This document shows, piece after piece, positions 1 through 6,240 of a DNA stretch of 10,393 nt. Every line of letters starts with the position of its first letter. The stretch's first letter is position 1. A model generated the notes under the pieces. The model ran no database searches. It was not told where the DNA came from and worked only from the letters and a program-made list of their open reading frames with translations. The translations under genes and the position numbers were made by a program. The DNA comes from CAZMGT01 sp964565895 (GTDB taxonomy: Bacteria > Armatimonadota > Zipacnadia > UBA1398 > CAZMGT01), in assembly GCA_964565895.1 (NCBI GenBank), contig CAZMGT010000080.1, positions 1 through 10,393 of the forward strand. The letters run 5' to 3'.

Positions 1-313
1 CGAGCTTGCCCGCCTCAACGAGGGGCTGCAGCGCCGTGCGGAAGTTGTCGAATGCCGCGCTGCTCTCCGCCTCGTCACGCTCGTGTGTCATGAGCCTGTT
101 CGCCTTGAGCACAAAGTCGAACTCCGGCGGCGTGCGCCGCGCCCACGAGGCCACCTGCCGCTGCGTGGGCACGCGGTAGAACGTCATGTTAATCTCCACC
201 GTGCAAAACTGCCGCGCATAATAGGGCAAATATTCGCTTTTGCTCAGCTCCTCGGGATAAAACGTGCCCACCCAGTCATCGTAGGAGTATCCCGAAGTGC
301 CAATGCGCACCAT
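1..313 (-). CDS. DUF72 (YecE-like) family protein, N-terminal part, cut by window edge
   Basis: Translating the minus strand from 313 gives 104 residues before the window ends, so the C-terminal part and the stop codon are missing. The start reads MVRIGTSGYSYDDWVGTFYP. It is followed by a YYARQF segment, then VEINMTFYRVP, then RTPPEFDFVLKANRLMTH. This order (RIGTSGW/Y-x-Y, a YP turn, VEIN-x-TFY, P-F-x-F-x-x-K) is the DUF72 pattern, a family of about 250 residues with a predicted TIM barrel and no settled function. I prefer the ATG at 313 because a GGAGG sits 9 nt upstream and family members begin near this point. An in-frame ATG at 343, also with a purine-rich upstream stretch, would add ten residues. 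The gene is divergent from the secreted-protein gene that begins at 494. The family call is firm and the cellular role is unknown. Confidence 0.85.
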   Translation of the reverse strand, partial: MVRIGTSGYSYDDWVGTFYPEELSKSEYLPYYARQFCTVEINMTFYRVPTQRQVASWARRTPPEFDFVLKANRLMTHERDEAESSAAFDNFRTALQPLVEAGKL

Positions 314-493
314 CTCGGCGCCCCTCCGCTCTCCCTCTGCCATGCCGACCTTCCCCGCGCCGCGCCTTTTTCCTCTCGCTCCTTCCCCCAGGCCGGCCCG
401 CGCCAAGCCCCGCGCCCCCGCCCGCGAACATCGCCCTGCGCGCCGCGTCTATATTTGCGAGACCACCCCTGCACGCCTCAGGAGGTGCTCGCC

Positions 494-1843
494 ATGGCCC
501 AGGCAAACCGACTACCGTTCGCCATTGCCCTTACCGGCGCAGCCTGTGTGCTCGTCGCGGGAGCGCTTGGCGCGGTCTTCGCGCAGCAGCAAAAAGACAA
601 CCCTCCCGCGGGCGACGAGCTCGATCTGCGCGCCGTGCTTCTCGATGTCGACGTGCTTCTCCCTCTGCGCCGCATGGAGGCTACCAAGGAGCAGGTGCAG
701 CAGCTCGCTGAGATCGTTGCCGAGTGGAAGCAGAAGCGCGAGCGCGCGGAGCAAGACCTGCGCGCCACGCTCGAGGCGAACAAGGAGCTGCTGCTGCAGC
801 TCCGCAAGAACCTTGTCTCCGGCGAGCCCCTGGATCAGGCGCTGGTCGACCAGTACCTCGCCGTTCAGCGCAACAAGCTGCTCGCCCTGCGCGACAACGA
901 GCGGCTCATCCGCTCCTACGCCGAGCGCGTCGCAAACATCTTCTCCGAGGAGCAGCTCGCCCGGCTCCTTCCCACGCGCCTCCCTCCTGCTGCGCGGCAG
1001 CCCGGGGCGCGCGAGGGACGGACGTTCAACCTCCTCGCACAGCTCCGTCAGCTTACCGACGAGGCGTTTGAGCGGAACCGAGAGATGATCCTCCGCCGGC
1101 TGCTCGGCCCGCGCCCGCCGGAGGATGTCGCCGACAAGCTGTGGCAGGAGCTTGCGCGCATCCGCAAGCTAACCGAGGACGAGTTTGAGGCCCAGCGGGA
1201 CCAGATCTTGAAAAACCTGCGCCAGATCATCGGGAGCAAGCGTCTGCTGCGGCTAGCCCCGCGCGCGAGCGAAAAGCGCGCGCCCGAGGGCGAACCCCGC
1301 GCGGCAAAGCCCAGCCGCGCGCGCGACGCGGGGCAGTGCCCGGCAAAGCACGCCTGCCACGCAAGCAAGCACGGCCCTTGCCCCTGCGAACACGCGGGCC
1401 AAGCTGCCGCGCTGCGCGCAGAGCAGAGCGAGGCGCAGCACGCTGGCCGCGAGGCCGCCCTGGGCTTTGGCTTGTTCGGCCGCTTTCTGGCCATCCCCGA
1501 CGAGCGCTGGGAGCAGGTAAGGGACAACCTCATTAGGGGCCTGCTCGGGGGACAGTACACCGAGCAGCGCGCCCAGCAGCTGCGTGAGCTGCTCGAGCAA
1601 GTGCGGAAAATGGACCGCGAAGAGCTGCGCGGCAGGCTCCCCGAGCTTGCCCGCCGCTTGGCCGAGATAACGGGGCGCGAGGGGGTCGCCGCCCGCGGCG
1701 GAGCCCTGGCGAAAAGGCTCATTACCCCGGGTGGGCGCGCCCGGCTTATGCTTTCCCTCTACGTGCGCCGCATCCTGACCGCCGACGACATAGACCGAGT
1801 GATCGCTACGCTTAACGAACTCGCCGCCGCTCTTGAGCAGTAA
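494..1843 (+). CDS. Secreted helical protein of unknown function with Cys/His-rich patch
   Basis: This 449-aa protein is one I do not recognise. Residues 1-30 look like a Sec signal peptide: Asn-Arg near the start, a hydrophobic core at about 8-29, and likely cleavage after VFA at residue 30. The mature part is rich in Arg, Glu, Gln and Leu and predicted mostly helical. Amphipathic stretches at about 62-105, 183-245 and 335-390 repeat a Thr-x-(D/E)-x-hydrophobic start such as ATKEQV, LTDEAF and LTEDEF. That vaguely recalls Spy/CpxP-type (LTxxQ) periplasmic proteins, but I do not assign the family. A low-complexity Arg/Ala/Pro linker at about 255-280 leads into a patch with Cys 282, 288, 296, 298 and His 286, 289, 293, 300. 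The start at 494 is supported by AGGAGGTG at 480-487. The reading frame is open upstream to 83, but that part is Arg/Pro-rich shadow sequence crossing the divergent gene. It ends in TAA and precedes a separate promoter. Confidence 0.8.
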   Translation: MAQANRLPFAIALTGAACVLVAGALGAVFAQQQKDNPPAGDELDLRAVLLDVDVLLPLRRMEATKEQVQQLAEIVAEWKQKRERAEQDLRATLEANKELLLQLRKNLVSGEPLDQALVDQYLAVQRNKLLALRDNERLIRSYAERVANIFSEEQLARLLPTRLPPAARQPGAREGRTFNLLAQLRQLTDEAFERNREMILRRLLGPRPPEDVADKLWQELARIRKLTEDEFEAQRDQILKNLRQIIGSKRLLRLAPRASEKRAPEGEPRAAKPSRARDAGQCPAKHACHASKHGPCPCEHAGQAAALRAEQSEAQHAGREAALGFGLFGRFLAIPDERWEQVRDNLIRGLLGGQYTEQRAQQLRELLEQVRKMDREELRGRLPELARRLAEITGREGVAARGGALAKRLITPGGRARLMLSLYVRRILTADDIDRVIATLNELAAALEQ

Positions 1844-1917
1844 CCCGGACGAGCGCGAGCGACCCTGGCGAAGCGCCGCTGTCCGCGGGGGGCGCGCACG
1901 GGCAGATGGGGCTGAAC

Positions 1918-1947
1918 TTGTTGCGCTTTTAAATACTGTGCTATAAT
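1918..1947 (+). promoter_or_regulatory. Sigma70-type promoter with extended -10, for the leuB-like gene
   Basis: TATAAT at 1942-1947 matches the consensus -10 exactly. It is preceded by TG at 1939-1940, giving an extended -10 (TGcTATAAT). A partial -35, TTGTTG at 1918-1923, lies 18 bp upstream. The block is AT-rich against very GC-rich surroundings and sits 55 bp before the GTG start at 2002. Transcription would begin near 1954, leaving a leader of about 48 nt that carries GGAGGGAG at 1985-1992. Confidence 0.7.
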
Positions 1948-2001
1948 CGCGCGGCCTTTTTCCAATCGTGCAACAGCGACCAACGGAGGGAGTCACGCGC
2001 A

Positions 2002-3066
2002 GTGTACAGGATCGCCGTAATCCCAGGTGACGGAGTGGGGCCGGAGATTACCCGAGAGGCAATGAAGGTGTTCAGGACCGCCGCCGACAAGTGCAACATA
2101 AAGTACGAGCTGATCGAGTACGACTGGGGCGGAGAGCGCTACAAGCGGACGGGCGAGACCATCCCTCCCACGGGAATGGACGAGCTGCGCCAGTGCAACG
2201 CTATTTACCTTGGCGCGGTGGGCCATCCCGATGTCGCGCCGGGGATCCTCGAGGAGGGCATTCTCCTGCGCATTCGCTTTGAGCTCGACCAGTATATTAA
2301 CCTGCGGCCGGTAAAGCTTTACCCCGGCGTATGGACGCCCCTGCGCGACAAGGGGCCGGAGGACATCGACTTCGTCGTCGTGCGCGAGAACACCGAGGGC
2401 CTGTACTGCGGAGCGGGTGGCTTCGCCCACAAGGGAACGGACTTCGAAGTGGCCACCCAGCTCATGATCTACACCCGCAAGGCCACCGAGCGCTGCATTC
2501 GCTACGCCTACGAGCTCGCCCGCAGGCGCGGCAAGCAGAAAAAGCTTACCCTCGTCGACAAATCCAACGTGCTTACCTATGGCCACGACCTGTGGCAGCG
2601 CGTGTTTAAAGAGGTGGGCGAGGAATACCCCGACGTCCAGCAGGACCACGCCTATGTCGACGCCTGCTGCATGTGGATGGTTAAAAACCCCGAGTGGTTC
2701 GACGTTATCGTTACCTGCAACATGTTTGGCGACATCATTACCGACCTCGGGGCGATGATCCAGGGCGGGCTGGGGATCGCCGCCGGCGGCAACATCAATC
2801 CCGAGCCCGGCGGGGTGTCTATGTTCGAACCGATCCATGGCTCCGCGCCACGACACGCCGGCAAAAACGTAATCAACCCCCTCGCCGCAATCTGCGCCGC
2901 GGGAATGATGCTCGAGCAGCTCGGCGAGCACCAGGCGAGCGACCTTATCGAGCGTGCCGTAAGCACTGTCCTCGAAGAGGGCCGCATTCCCGACCTGTCT
3001 ACGAAAAGCGGGCTGCGCACCGATGAGATCGGTGATATGATCGCACAGCGCGTGGCCGACCTGTAG
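2002..3066 (+). CDS. leuB: 3-isopropylmalate dehydrogenase-like enzyme (beta-decarboxylating dehydrogenase)
   Basis: This 354-aa protein has the length and full motif set of the isopropylmalate/isocitrate/tartrate dehydrogenase family, cytosolic enzymes that oxidise and decarboxylate 2-hydroxy acids using NAD(P). Visible signatures are IPGDGVGPEI at 7-16, substrate-side arginines R92, R102 and R128 (VREN), Y135, K187 (KSNV), D220, D244 and D248 (GDIITDLGA), and HGSAP at 279-283. In leucine synthesis it would convert 3-isopropylmalate to 2-isopropylmalate-derived ketoisocaproate. However, the RENTEG motif and the LLRIRFELDQYINLRP helix are shared with isocitrate and tartrate dehydrogenases, so the substrate is not certain. 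No leuA, leuC or leuD is nearby. Position 284, Asp in NAD-dependent LeuB, is Arg here. The GTG start is supported by GGAGGGAG at 1985-1992 and by the family N-terminus. It is driven by the promoter at 1918-1947 and is probably co-transcribed with the prenyl synthase gene. Stop is TAG. Confidence 0.85.
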   Translation: MYRIAVIPGDGVGPEITREAMKVFRTAADKCNIKYELIEYDWGGERYKRTGETIPPTGMDELRQCNAIYLGAVGHPDVAPGILEEGILLRIRFELDQYINLRPVKLYPGVWTPLRDKGPEDIDFVVVRENTEGLYCGAGGFAHKGTDFEVATQLMIYTRKATERCIRYAYELARRRGKQKKLTLVDKSNVLTYGHDLWQRVFKEVGEEYPDVQQDHAYVDACCMWMVKNPEWFDVIVTCNMFGDIITDLGAMIQGGLGIAAGGNINPEPGGVSMFEPIHGSAPRHAGKNVINPLAAICAAGMMLEQLGEHQASDLIERAVSTVLEEGRIPDLSTKSGLRTDEIGDMIAQRVADL

Positions 3067-3170
3067 CGCAGCCGGCGGGCAAAGCGCTCGTCTCGGCCCC
3101 GTGCCAGGCCGCTAAACGATTGCGGCGCGCGGCGCCGCTTGTCGCGCGCCGGCGAGACGGGGGTAACGCG

Positions 3171-4121
3171 GTGGGCGATTGCTCGGCAACCGGGGGCGGC
3201 GGCCCGGGCGATGCCGCCCAGCGGCCGGACCTCCAAGAATATATTGCGCAAAAGCGCCGCGCCGTGGAGGAGTTTCTACGGCGCGTCCTCCCTCCGCCAG
3301 AGACCCTGCCGGCCAAGCTCCACGAGGCCGTGCGCTACGCTGCGCTGGCCGGGGGAAAGCGCCTCCGCCCCACGCTCGCCCTTGCCGTGTGCGAAACGCT
3401 TGGCGGCCCCGCCGACGCTTGCCTCCCCGTCGCTGCCGCTGTGGAGCTTATCCACGCCAGCTCGCTCATTCACGACGACCTGCCCTGCATGGACGACGCG
3501 GACATGCGCCACGGCAAGCCCGCCTGCCACAAGGTTTTCGGCGAAGCGCTTGCCGTGCTCGCGGGCGACTGGCTCCTCATCTTCCCGTTCGTGCTCATCT
3601 CCACGCCGGCGCTCTCCCCGGGGCTCGACGACGCCGTGCGCCTCGCTCTTGTTCGGGAGCTTTCCCACGCCGTGGGCTCGGAGGGGATCATCGGCGGGCA
3701 GGTGCTCGACATCGACTCCCACGCCGCGCGCTACGATGGCCCGGCGCTTGAGGCTCTCCACCGGCGCAAAACGGGGCGGCTAATCGTCGCCGCGGCGCGC
3801 TGCGGGGCGCTGGTCGCCCGCGCTCCGGAGAACACGCTCGCCGCGATAACGCGGTTTGCCACGCACCTCGGCCTGGCCTATCAGATCGCCGACGACGTGC
3901 TCGATGCTACGGGGCGCGAGGAGACGCTGGGCAAGCCTGTGGGGAGCGACGCCGCGCTGGAAAAGGCCACCTATGTTACCGTTTACGGCTTAGAGCGCGC
4001 ACGCGAGCTCGCCCGCGAGCAGGCACAGCTTGCCCACCACGCCCTGCGCGAGGCCCCCGCGTGCGCCGACGCTTCGCTGCTTCACGCGCTCATTGATTTC
4101 TGCGTAACGCGCAGCTATTAG
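3171..4121 (+). CDS. ispA: Polyprenyl synthetase (farnesyl/geranylgeranyl diphosphate synthase)
   Basis: This is a trans-isoprenyl diphosphate synthase that condenses IPP with allylic diphosphates to make C15 or C20 prenyl diphosphates for quinones, carotenoids or cell-wall lipid carriers. With a start at 3171 it is 316 aa, close to the usual 290-320. The order of motifs is canonical: GGKRLRP at 61-67, first Asp-rich motif DDLPCMDDAD at 102-111 followed by RHGKP, GGQVLDI near 175, KTGRLI at 200-205, second Asp-rich motif DDVLD at 241-245, and KATY at 265-268. The start is uncertain. Homology begins near residue 20 (LQEYIAQKRR), upstream sequence is Gly/Ala-rich, and neither GTG at 3171 nor an in-frame TTG at 3120 has a strong ribosome binding site. 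The residue five before the first motif is Ser, not the Tyr/Phe usual in farnesyl synthases, so a C20 product is possible. It probably shares a transcript with the gene upstream and ends 5 bp from a convergent gene. Stop is TAG. Confidence 0.88.
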   Translation: MGDCSATGGGGPGDAAQRPDLQEYIAQKRRAVEEFLRRVLPPPETLPAKLHEAVRYAALAGGKRLRPTLALAVCETLGGPADACLPVAAAVELIHASSLIHDDLPCMDDADMRHGKPACHKVFGEALAVLAGDWLLIFPFVLISTPALSPGLDDAVRLALVRELSHAVGSEGIIGGQVLDIDSHAARYDGPALEALHRRKTGRLIVAAARCGALVARAPENTLAAITRFATHLGLAYQIADDVLDATGREETLGKPVGSDAALEKATYVTVYGLERARELAREQAQLAHHALREAPACADASLLHALIDFCVTRSY

Positions 4122-4126
4122 GCGGG

Positions 4127-4468
4127 CTATTGCTCCGCTTCGTCTACCGGCCCCCACATTTGGGCAAACCGCTCGCTATAGGTTATCTCGAGCTCGGAAA
4201 ACCACATTTCAAAGGCATAAAGCCACAGGCTAATTGCGGCGTGGTCGGCGCTCATGTTTAGCGTGTCCGCAAAATAGCGGAGCATAATCGTCTCGTAGTC
4301 CTCGTCGCGGTCGCCCACGGAGATCACCCAGCGCTTGCCTTCCTTGGGCGAGGGGAAGATCTCCTCGCGCACGCGGGCGACAAACTCGCGCACGTTGCTC
4401 GGCGTGGCGTGCTCCAAGTTCGGGCCAAACGCCTCGACGACACGGCGGCGGAACTGGGCCAGGGTCAC
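4127..4468 (-). CDS. 113-aa hypothetical protein, third gene of the prs-hpf cluster
   Basis: I do not recognise this gene. The GTG start at 4468 is chosen because an excellent GGAGGTG lies at 4474-4480, 5 nt upstream. The frame stays open to 4918, but that extension lies inside hpf and is Gly/Ala/Arg shadow sequence. The 113-residue product is soluble and mildly acidic, with no signal peptide. It begins with a basic amphipathic helix (LAQFRRRVVEAFG), then a central segment with SPKEGKRWVIS and an acidic GDRDEDYET, and ends in an aromatic-rich helical part holding Trp 82, 89 and 105 and several Tyr and Phe residues. The hydrophobic run near 80-90 is too short and interrupted by Glu to be a membrane span. 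It lies 29 bp after hpf on the same strand, so it is probably co-transcribed with prs and hpf, and it converges with the prenyl synthase gene. Codon use matches the neighbours. Stop is TAG. Function is unknown. Confidence 0.75.
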   Translation of the reverse strand: MTLAQFRRRVVEAFGPNLEHATPSNVREFVARVREEIFPSPKEGKRWVISVGDRDEDYETIMLRYFADTLNMSADHAAISLWLYAFEMWFSELEITYSERFAQMWGPVDEAEQ

Positions 4469-4473
4469 CGCGG

Positions 4474-4480
4474 CACCTCC
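4474..4480 (-). promoter_or_regulatory. Ribosome binding site fixing the start of the 113-aa gene
   Basis: On the minus strand this reads GGAGGTG, inside a longer GGGGGAGGTG, with 5 nt before the GTG at 4468. It is the main reason to choose the short reading of the 4127-4468 gene over the longer open frame that runs back into hpf. Confidence 0.7.
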
Positions 4481-4497
4481 CCCGCGACACGCCCGCG

Positions 4498-5055
4498 CTA
4501 CTTCTCCGGGCGCATTAAGCCGTAGTCCCCATCCTCCCTGCGATACACCACGTTTACCTCGCCATCCTCCTCCTGCACGAAAACAAAAAAGTCGTGCCCC
4601 AACATCTCCATGCGCCAAATCGCTTCCTCGGTGCTCATCGGCGTGGTAGAGAACGACTTCGTGCGCACCACGCGCGGCGGGGCGGGCTCCTCGAGCTCCT
4701 CCTCTTCCTCCTCGGGAATGAGCTCCTCGAGCTCGCGCTCCACGCGCCCCTGCTCCCGCGCCCGGCGCTTGCGCGCGAGAATCCTCCCTTTCAGCCGCTT
4801 TACCTGCTCCTCGATCCTGTCCACCGCGGCGTCGATCGCCGCGAACTGGTCCGTCGCCCGCTCCTCCGCGCGCAAGATCGTGTCCCGAAACGTGCAGGTA
4901 ATCTCCACCACGTGCCACGCCCGCTGCACGCGGTAAACGAGCACCACGCTGTCCAGGAAATTCTTATAGCGCTCGAGCTTGGCCAGGCGCTTCTCCGCCT
5001 CGTTGCGCATGCGCTCGGTGACCTTAATGTTCGTCCCCTTAACCGTAACTCTCAC
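4498..5055 (-). CDS. hpf: Ribosome hibernation promoting factor, long form (HPF/YfiA)
   Basis: This 185-aa protein has the two-domain layout of long HPF, which dimerises 70S ribosomes into inactive 100S particles in stationary phase. Residues 1-95 form the S30AE/YfiA domain: a beta-strand start VRVTVKGTNI, helix KVTERMRNEAEKRLAKLERY, strands around VVLVYRV and VVEITCTF, and a second helix ending in basic KRLKGRILARKRR. An acidic linker (Glu run at about 115-123) leads to the C-terminal dimerisation domain, with TPMSTEEAIWRMEMLGHDFFVF and VNVVYRREDGDYGL, a near-textbook match. I chose GTG at 5055 because AAGGGAG at 5063-5069 lies 7 nt upstream. The first in-frame GTG, at 5061, is only about 1 nt from that site. 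The gene begins 18 bp after the prs stop, so the two are very likely one operon, with the 113-aa gene following. Stop is TAG. Confidence 0.95.
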   Translation of the reverse strand: MRVTVKGTNIKVTERMRNEAEKRLAKLERYKNFLDSVVLVYRVQRAWHVVEITCTFRDTILRAEERATDQFAAIDAAVDRIEEQVKRLKGRILARKRRAREQGRVERELEELIPEEEEEELEEPAPPRVVRTKSFSTTPMSTEEAIWRMEMLGHDFFVFVQEEDGEVNVVYRREDGDYGLMRPEK

Positions 5056-5062
5056 AGGCACA

Positions 5063-5069
5063 CTCCCTT
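5063..5069 (-). promoter_or_regulatory. Ribosome binding site deciding the hpf start
   Basis: Minus strand AAGGGAG ends 7 nt before the GTG at 5055 but only about 1 nt before the alternative GTG at 5061. This favours an N-terminus of VRVTV over VPVRVTV. Confidence 0.6.
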
Positions 5070-5073
5070 TGCG

Positions 5074-6033
5074 TCAGGCCAGCAGCTCGCTGACCGAGGT
5101 ATTACGGTGGATGCGGTCGATCGCCGAGGCGATCAGGTCGCTTAGAGAAATGACGGTGATCTTCGAGACATCCTTCCCCTCGGGCAGGGGAATGGTGTCG
5201 CTCACGATGAGCTCTTTAATGGGCGAGGCGGCGATGCGCTCCACGGCGTCCTGGCAGAGCACGGGGTGCGTCACGCAGGCGTGCACCTCGCGCGCCCCGC
5301 GCGAGAGAACCATTTCCGCAGCGTTGAGCAGCGTGGACCCGCTGAGGATCATGTCGTCGAGGATCATCGCCGTTTTCCCCTCGAGCTGCCCGACAACCTC
5401 GATCGTCTCCGCGCTCTCCGGCGAGATCTCCGGATGCCGCTTAAACACGATGCAAATGTCGCTCCCCAGCCGCGTGGACAGGTCTACCGCGCGCTGCACG
5501 CAGCCCTCGTCCGGGGCGACGATTACCACATCCTCGCCCGCCAGCCCGCGCTTTTGAAGCTCGTTTGCGAACACGGGATAGGCGGGCAGGTGGTCTACGG
5601 GGACATTGAAAAACCCCTGAATCGCCCCCTCGTGCAGGTCCACCGTTAAGATGCGGTGCGCGCCGGCGCAAACAAATAGGTCGGCCACCAGCCGCGCGGA
5701 GATCGGCTCCCGCCCGCGAAACTTGCGCTCCTGCTTGGCATAGGGGTAGTAGGGGATGACGCAGGTAATGCGTGCGGCAGAAGCCCGCCGCGCGGCGTCG
5801 AGCATTACCAAAAGCTCCATAATTCGGTCGTTAACCGAGCGCCCGAACGACTGAAACAAAAACACGTCCGCCCCGCGCACGTTCTCGCAAAGCTGAACGC
5901 GAATCTCGCCGTTGCCCCATTTGTCGACGATCGCCTCGGAAACATGCAGCCCGAGGTGCGCAGCCACTTTATGGGCAAGCTCCACGCAGCCGTTGCCCGT
6001 GAAAATCTTCAGGTCGCCGCTCTCCCAGGCCAA
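5074..6033 (-). CDS. prs: Ribose-phosphate pyrophosphokinase (PRPP synthetase)
   Basis: PRPP synthetase transfers pyrophosphate from ATP to ribose 5-phosphate, supplying purine, pyrimidine, NAD, His and Trp synthesis in the cytosol. At 319 aa it has the usual length (310-320). Motifs in order are KWGNGEIRV near 38-46, NDRIMELL at 68-75, the catalytic flexible loop YPYAKQERKFRGREPIS at 96-112, DLHEGAIQGFF at 132-142 with the conserved His 134, PDEGCVQRA at 174-182, and the ribose-phosphate loop DDMILSGST at 226-234. Several are variant: DLHAxQIQGFF has Ala for Gln, PDxGG has Cys for the second Gly, and the usual DDMIDTxGT loop is altered. The start is a TTG at 6033, well supported by AGGAGGG at 6041-6047. 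It is the first gene of a prs, hpf, 113-aa-gene cluster and has its own promoter about 210 bp upstream with a structured leader. It is the only gene here ending in TGA. Confidence 0.95.
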   Translation of the reverse strand: MAWESGDLKIFTGNGCVELAHKVAAHLGLHVSEAIVDKWGNGEIRVQLCENVRGADVFLFQSFGRSVNDRIMELLVMLDAARRASAARITCVIPYYPYAKQERKFRGREPISARLVADLFVCAGAHRILTVDLHEGAIQGFFNVPVDHLPAYPVFANELQKRGLAGEDVVIVAPDEGCVQRAVDLSTRLGSDICIVFKRHPEISPESAETIEVVGQLEGKTAMILDDMILSGSTLLNAAEMVLSRGAREVHACVTHPVLCQDAVERIAASPIKELIVSDTIPLPEGKDVSKITVISLSDLIASAIDRIHRNTSVSELLA

Positions 6034-6040
6034 CTTCCAG

Positions 6041-6047
6041 CCCTCCT
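6041..6047 (-). promoter_or_regulatory. Ribosome binding site supporting the prs TTG start
   Basis: Minus strand AGGAGGG, nearly full anti-SD complementarity, ends 7 nt before the TTG at 6033. No in-frame ATG or GTG lies between them, and the family N-terminus begins within ten residues, so a TTG start is likely real. Confidence 0.7.
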
Positions 6048-6067
6048 ATGCGGTGGGCAAATACAAG

Positions 6068-6092
6068 CGGCCGCGGGCAATACCCGCGACCG
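6068..6092 (-). repeat. 10-bp inverted repeat (hairpin) before the prs ribosome binding site
   Basis: In the transcript direction the arms are CGGTCGCGGG and CCCGCGGCCG around a TATTG loop, giving ten pairs with one G-U wobble. The 3' arm ends 20 nt before the AGGAGGG site. It is not followed by a U-run, so it does not look like an intrinsic terminator. It could be an RNA control element, a protein site or chance. Confidence 0.5.
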
Positions 6093-6240
6093 GCCACCGT
6101 GGTTTCCCGTCACAAGCCCCGCGCAGCACAGCCCGGCCCGCACCTGCGCACAATCCGCCGCCCCTCCGCGCGCCGCAGGCGCTGCACGCCACACCGCTTC
6201 CCCAGCCGGCTTGTGCGCGATTGCTCATCCCCAAGCACTG

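Larger units (their letters stand above)
6034..6234 (-). other. Long structured 5' leader of prs
   Basis: This is the region between the predicted transcription start near 6234 and the prs start. On the minus strand it contains two inverted repeats that could fold as RNA. The first is GCGCACAA at 6211-6218 pairing with TTGTGCGC at 6146-6153, enclosing a smaller GCGCC/GGCGC hairpin. The second is a 10-bp stem at 6068-6092 just before the ribosome binding site. No leader peptide, tRNA-like motif or known riboswitch core was recognised. GC-rich DNA gives short stems by chance, so the fold is inference. Confidence 0.4.

Noticed and set aside
426..455. Possible promoter for the secreted-protein gene (TATATT at 450-455)
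   Set aside because: The -10-like word is well placed, but no reasonable -35 is found 16-18 bp upstream, so I do not list it as a feature.
83..493. Upstream extension of the secreted protein to give a 586-aa product
   Set aside because: The extension is antisense to the recognisable DUF72 coding sequence, is Arg/Pro-rich, and would bury a good signal peptide and ribosome binding site inside the protein.
503..583. Lipoprotein signal at the Cys in LTGAAC of the secreted protein
   Set aside because: The Cys is in the middle of the hydrophobic core and position -3 is Gly, so it is not a lipobox. A signal peptidase I site at residue 30 fits better.
1873..1895. GCGCC/GGCGC inverted repeat after the secreted-protein gene as a terminator
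   Set aside because: It has a five-base stem with a long loop and no U-run, which is expected by chance at this GC content.
1993..2931. 312-aa open frame antisense to the leuB-like gene
   Set aside because: It is a shadow of GC-rich coding DNA on the other strand. The sense frame has a full set of enzyme motifs.
4469..4918. Long N-terminal extension of the 113-aa gene
   Set aside because: It overlaps hpf in another frame and is Gly/Ala/Arg low-complexity sequence. A strong ribosome binding site at 4474-4480 marks the real start.
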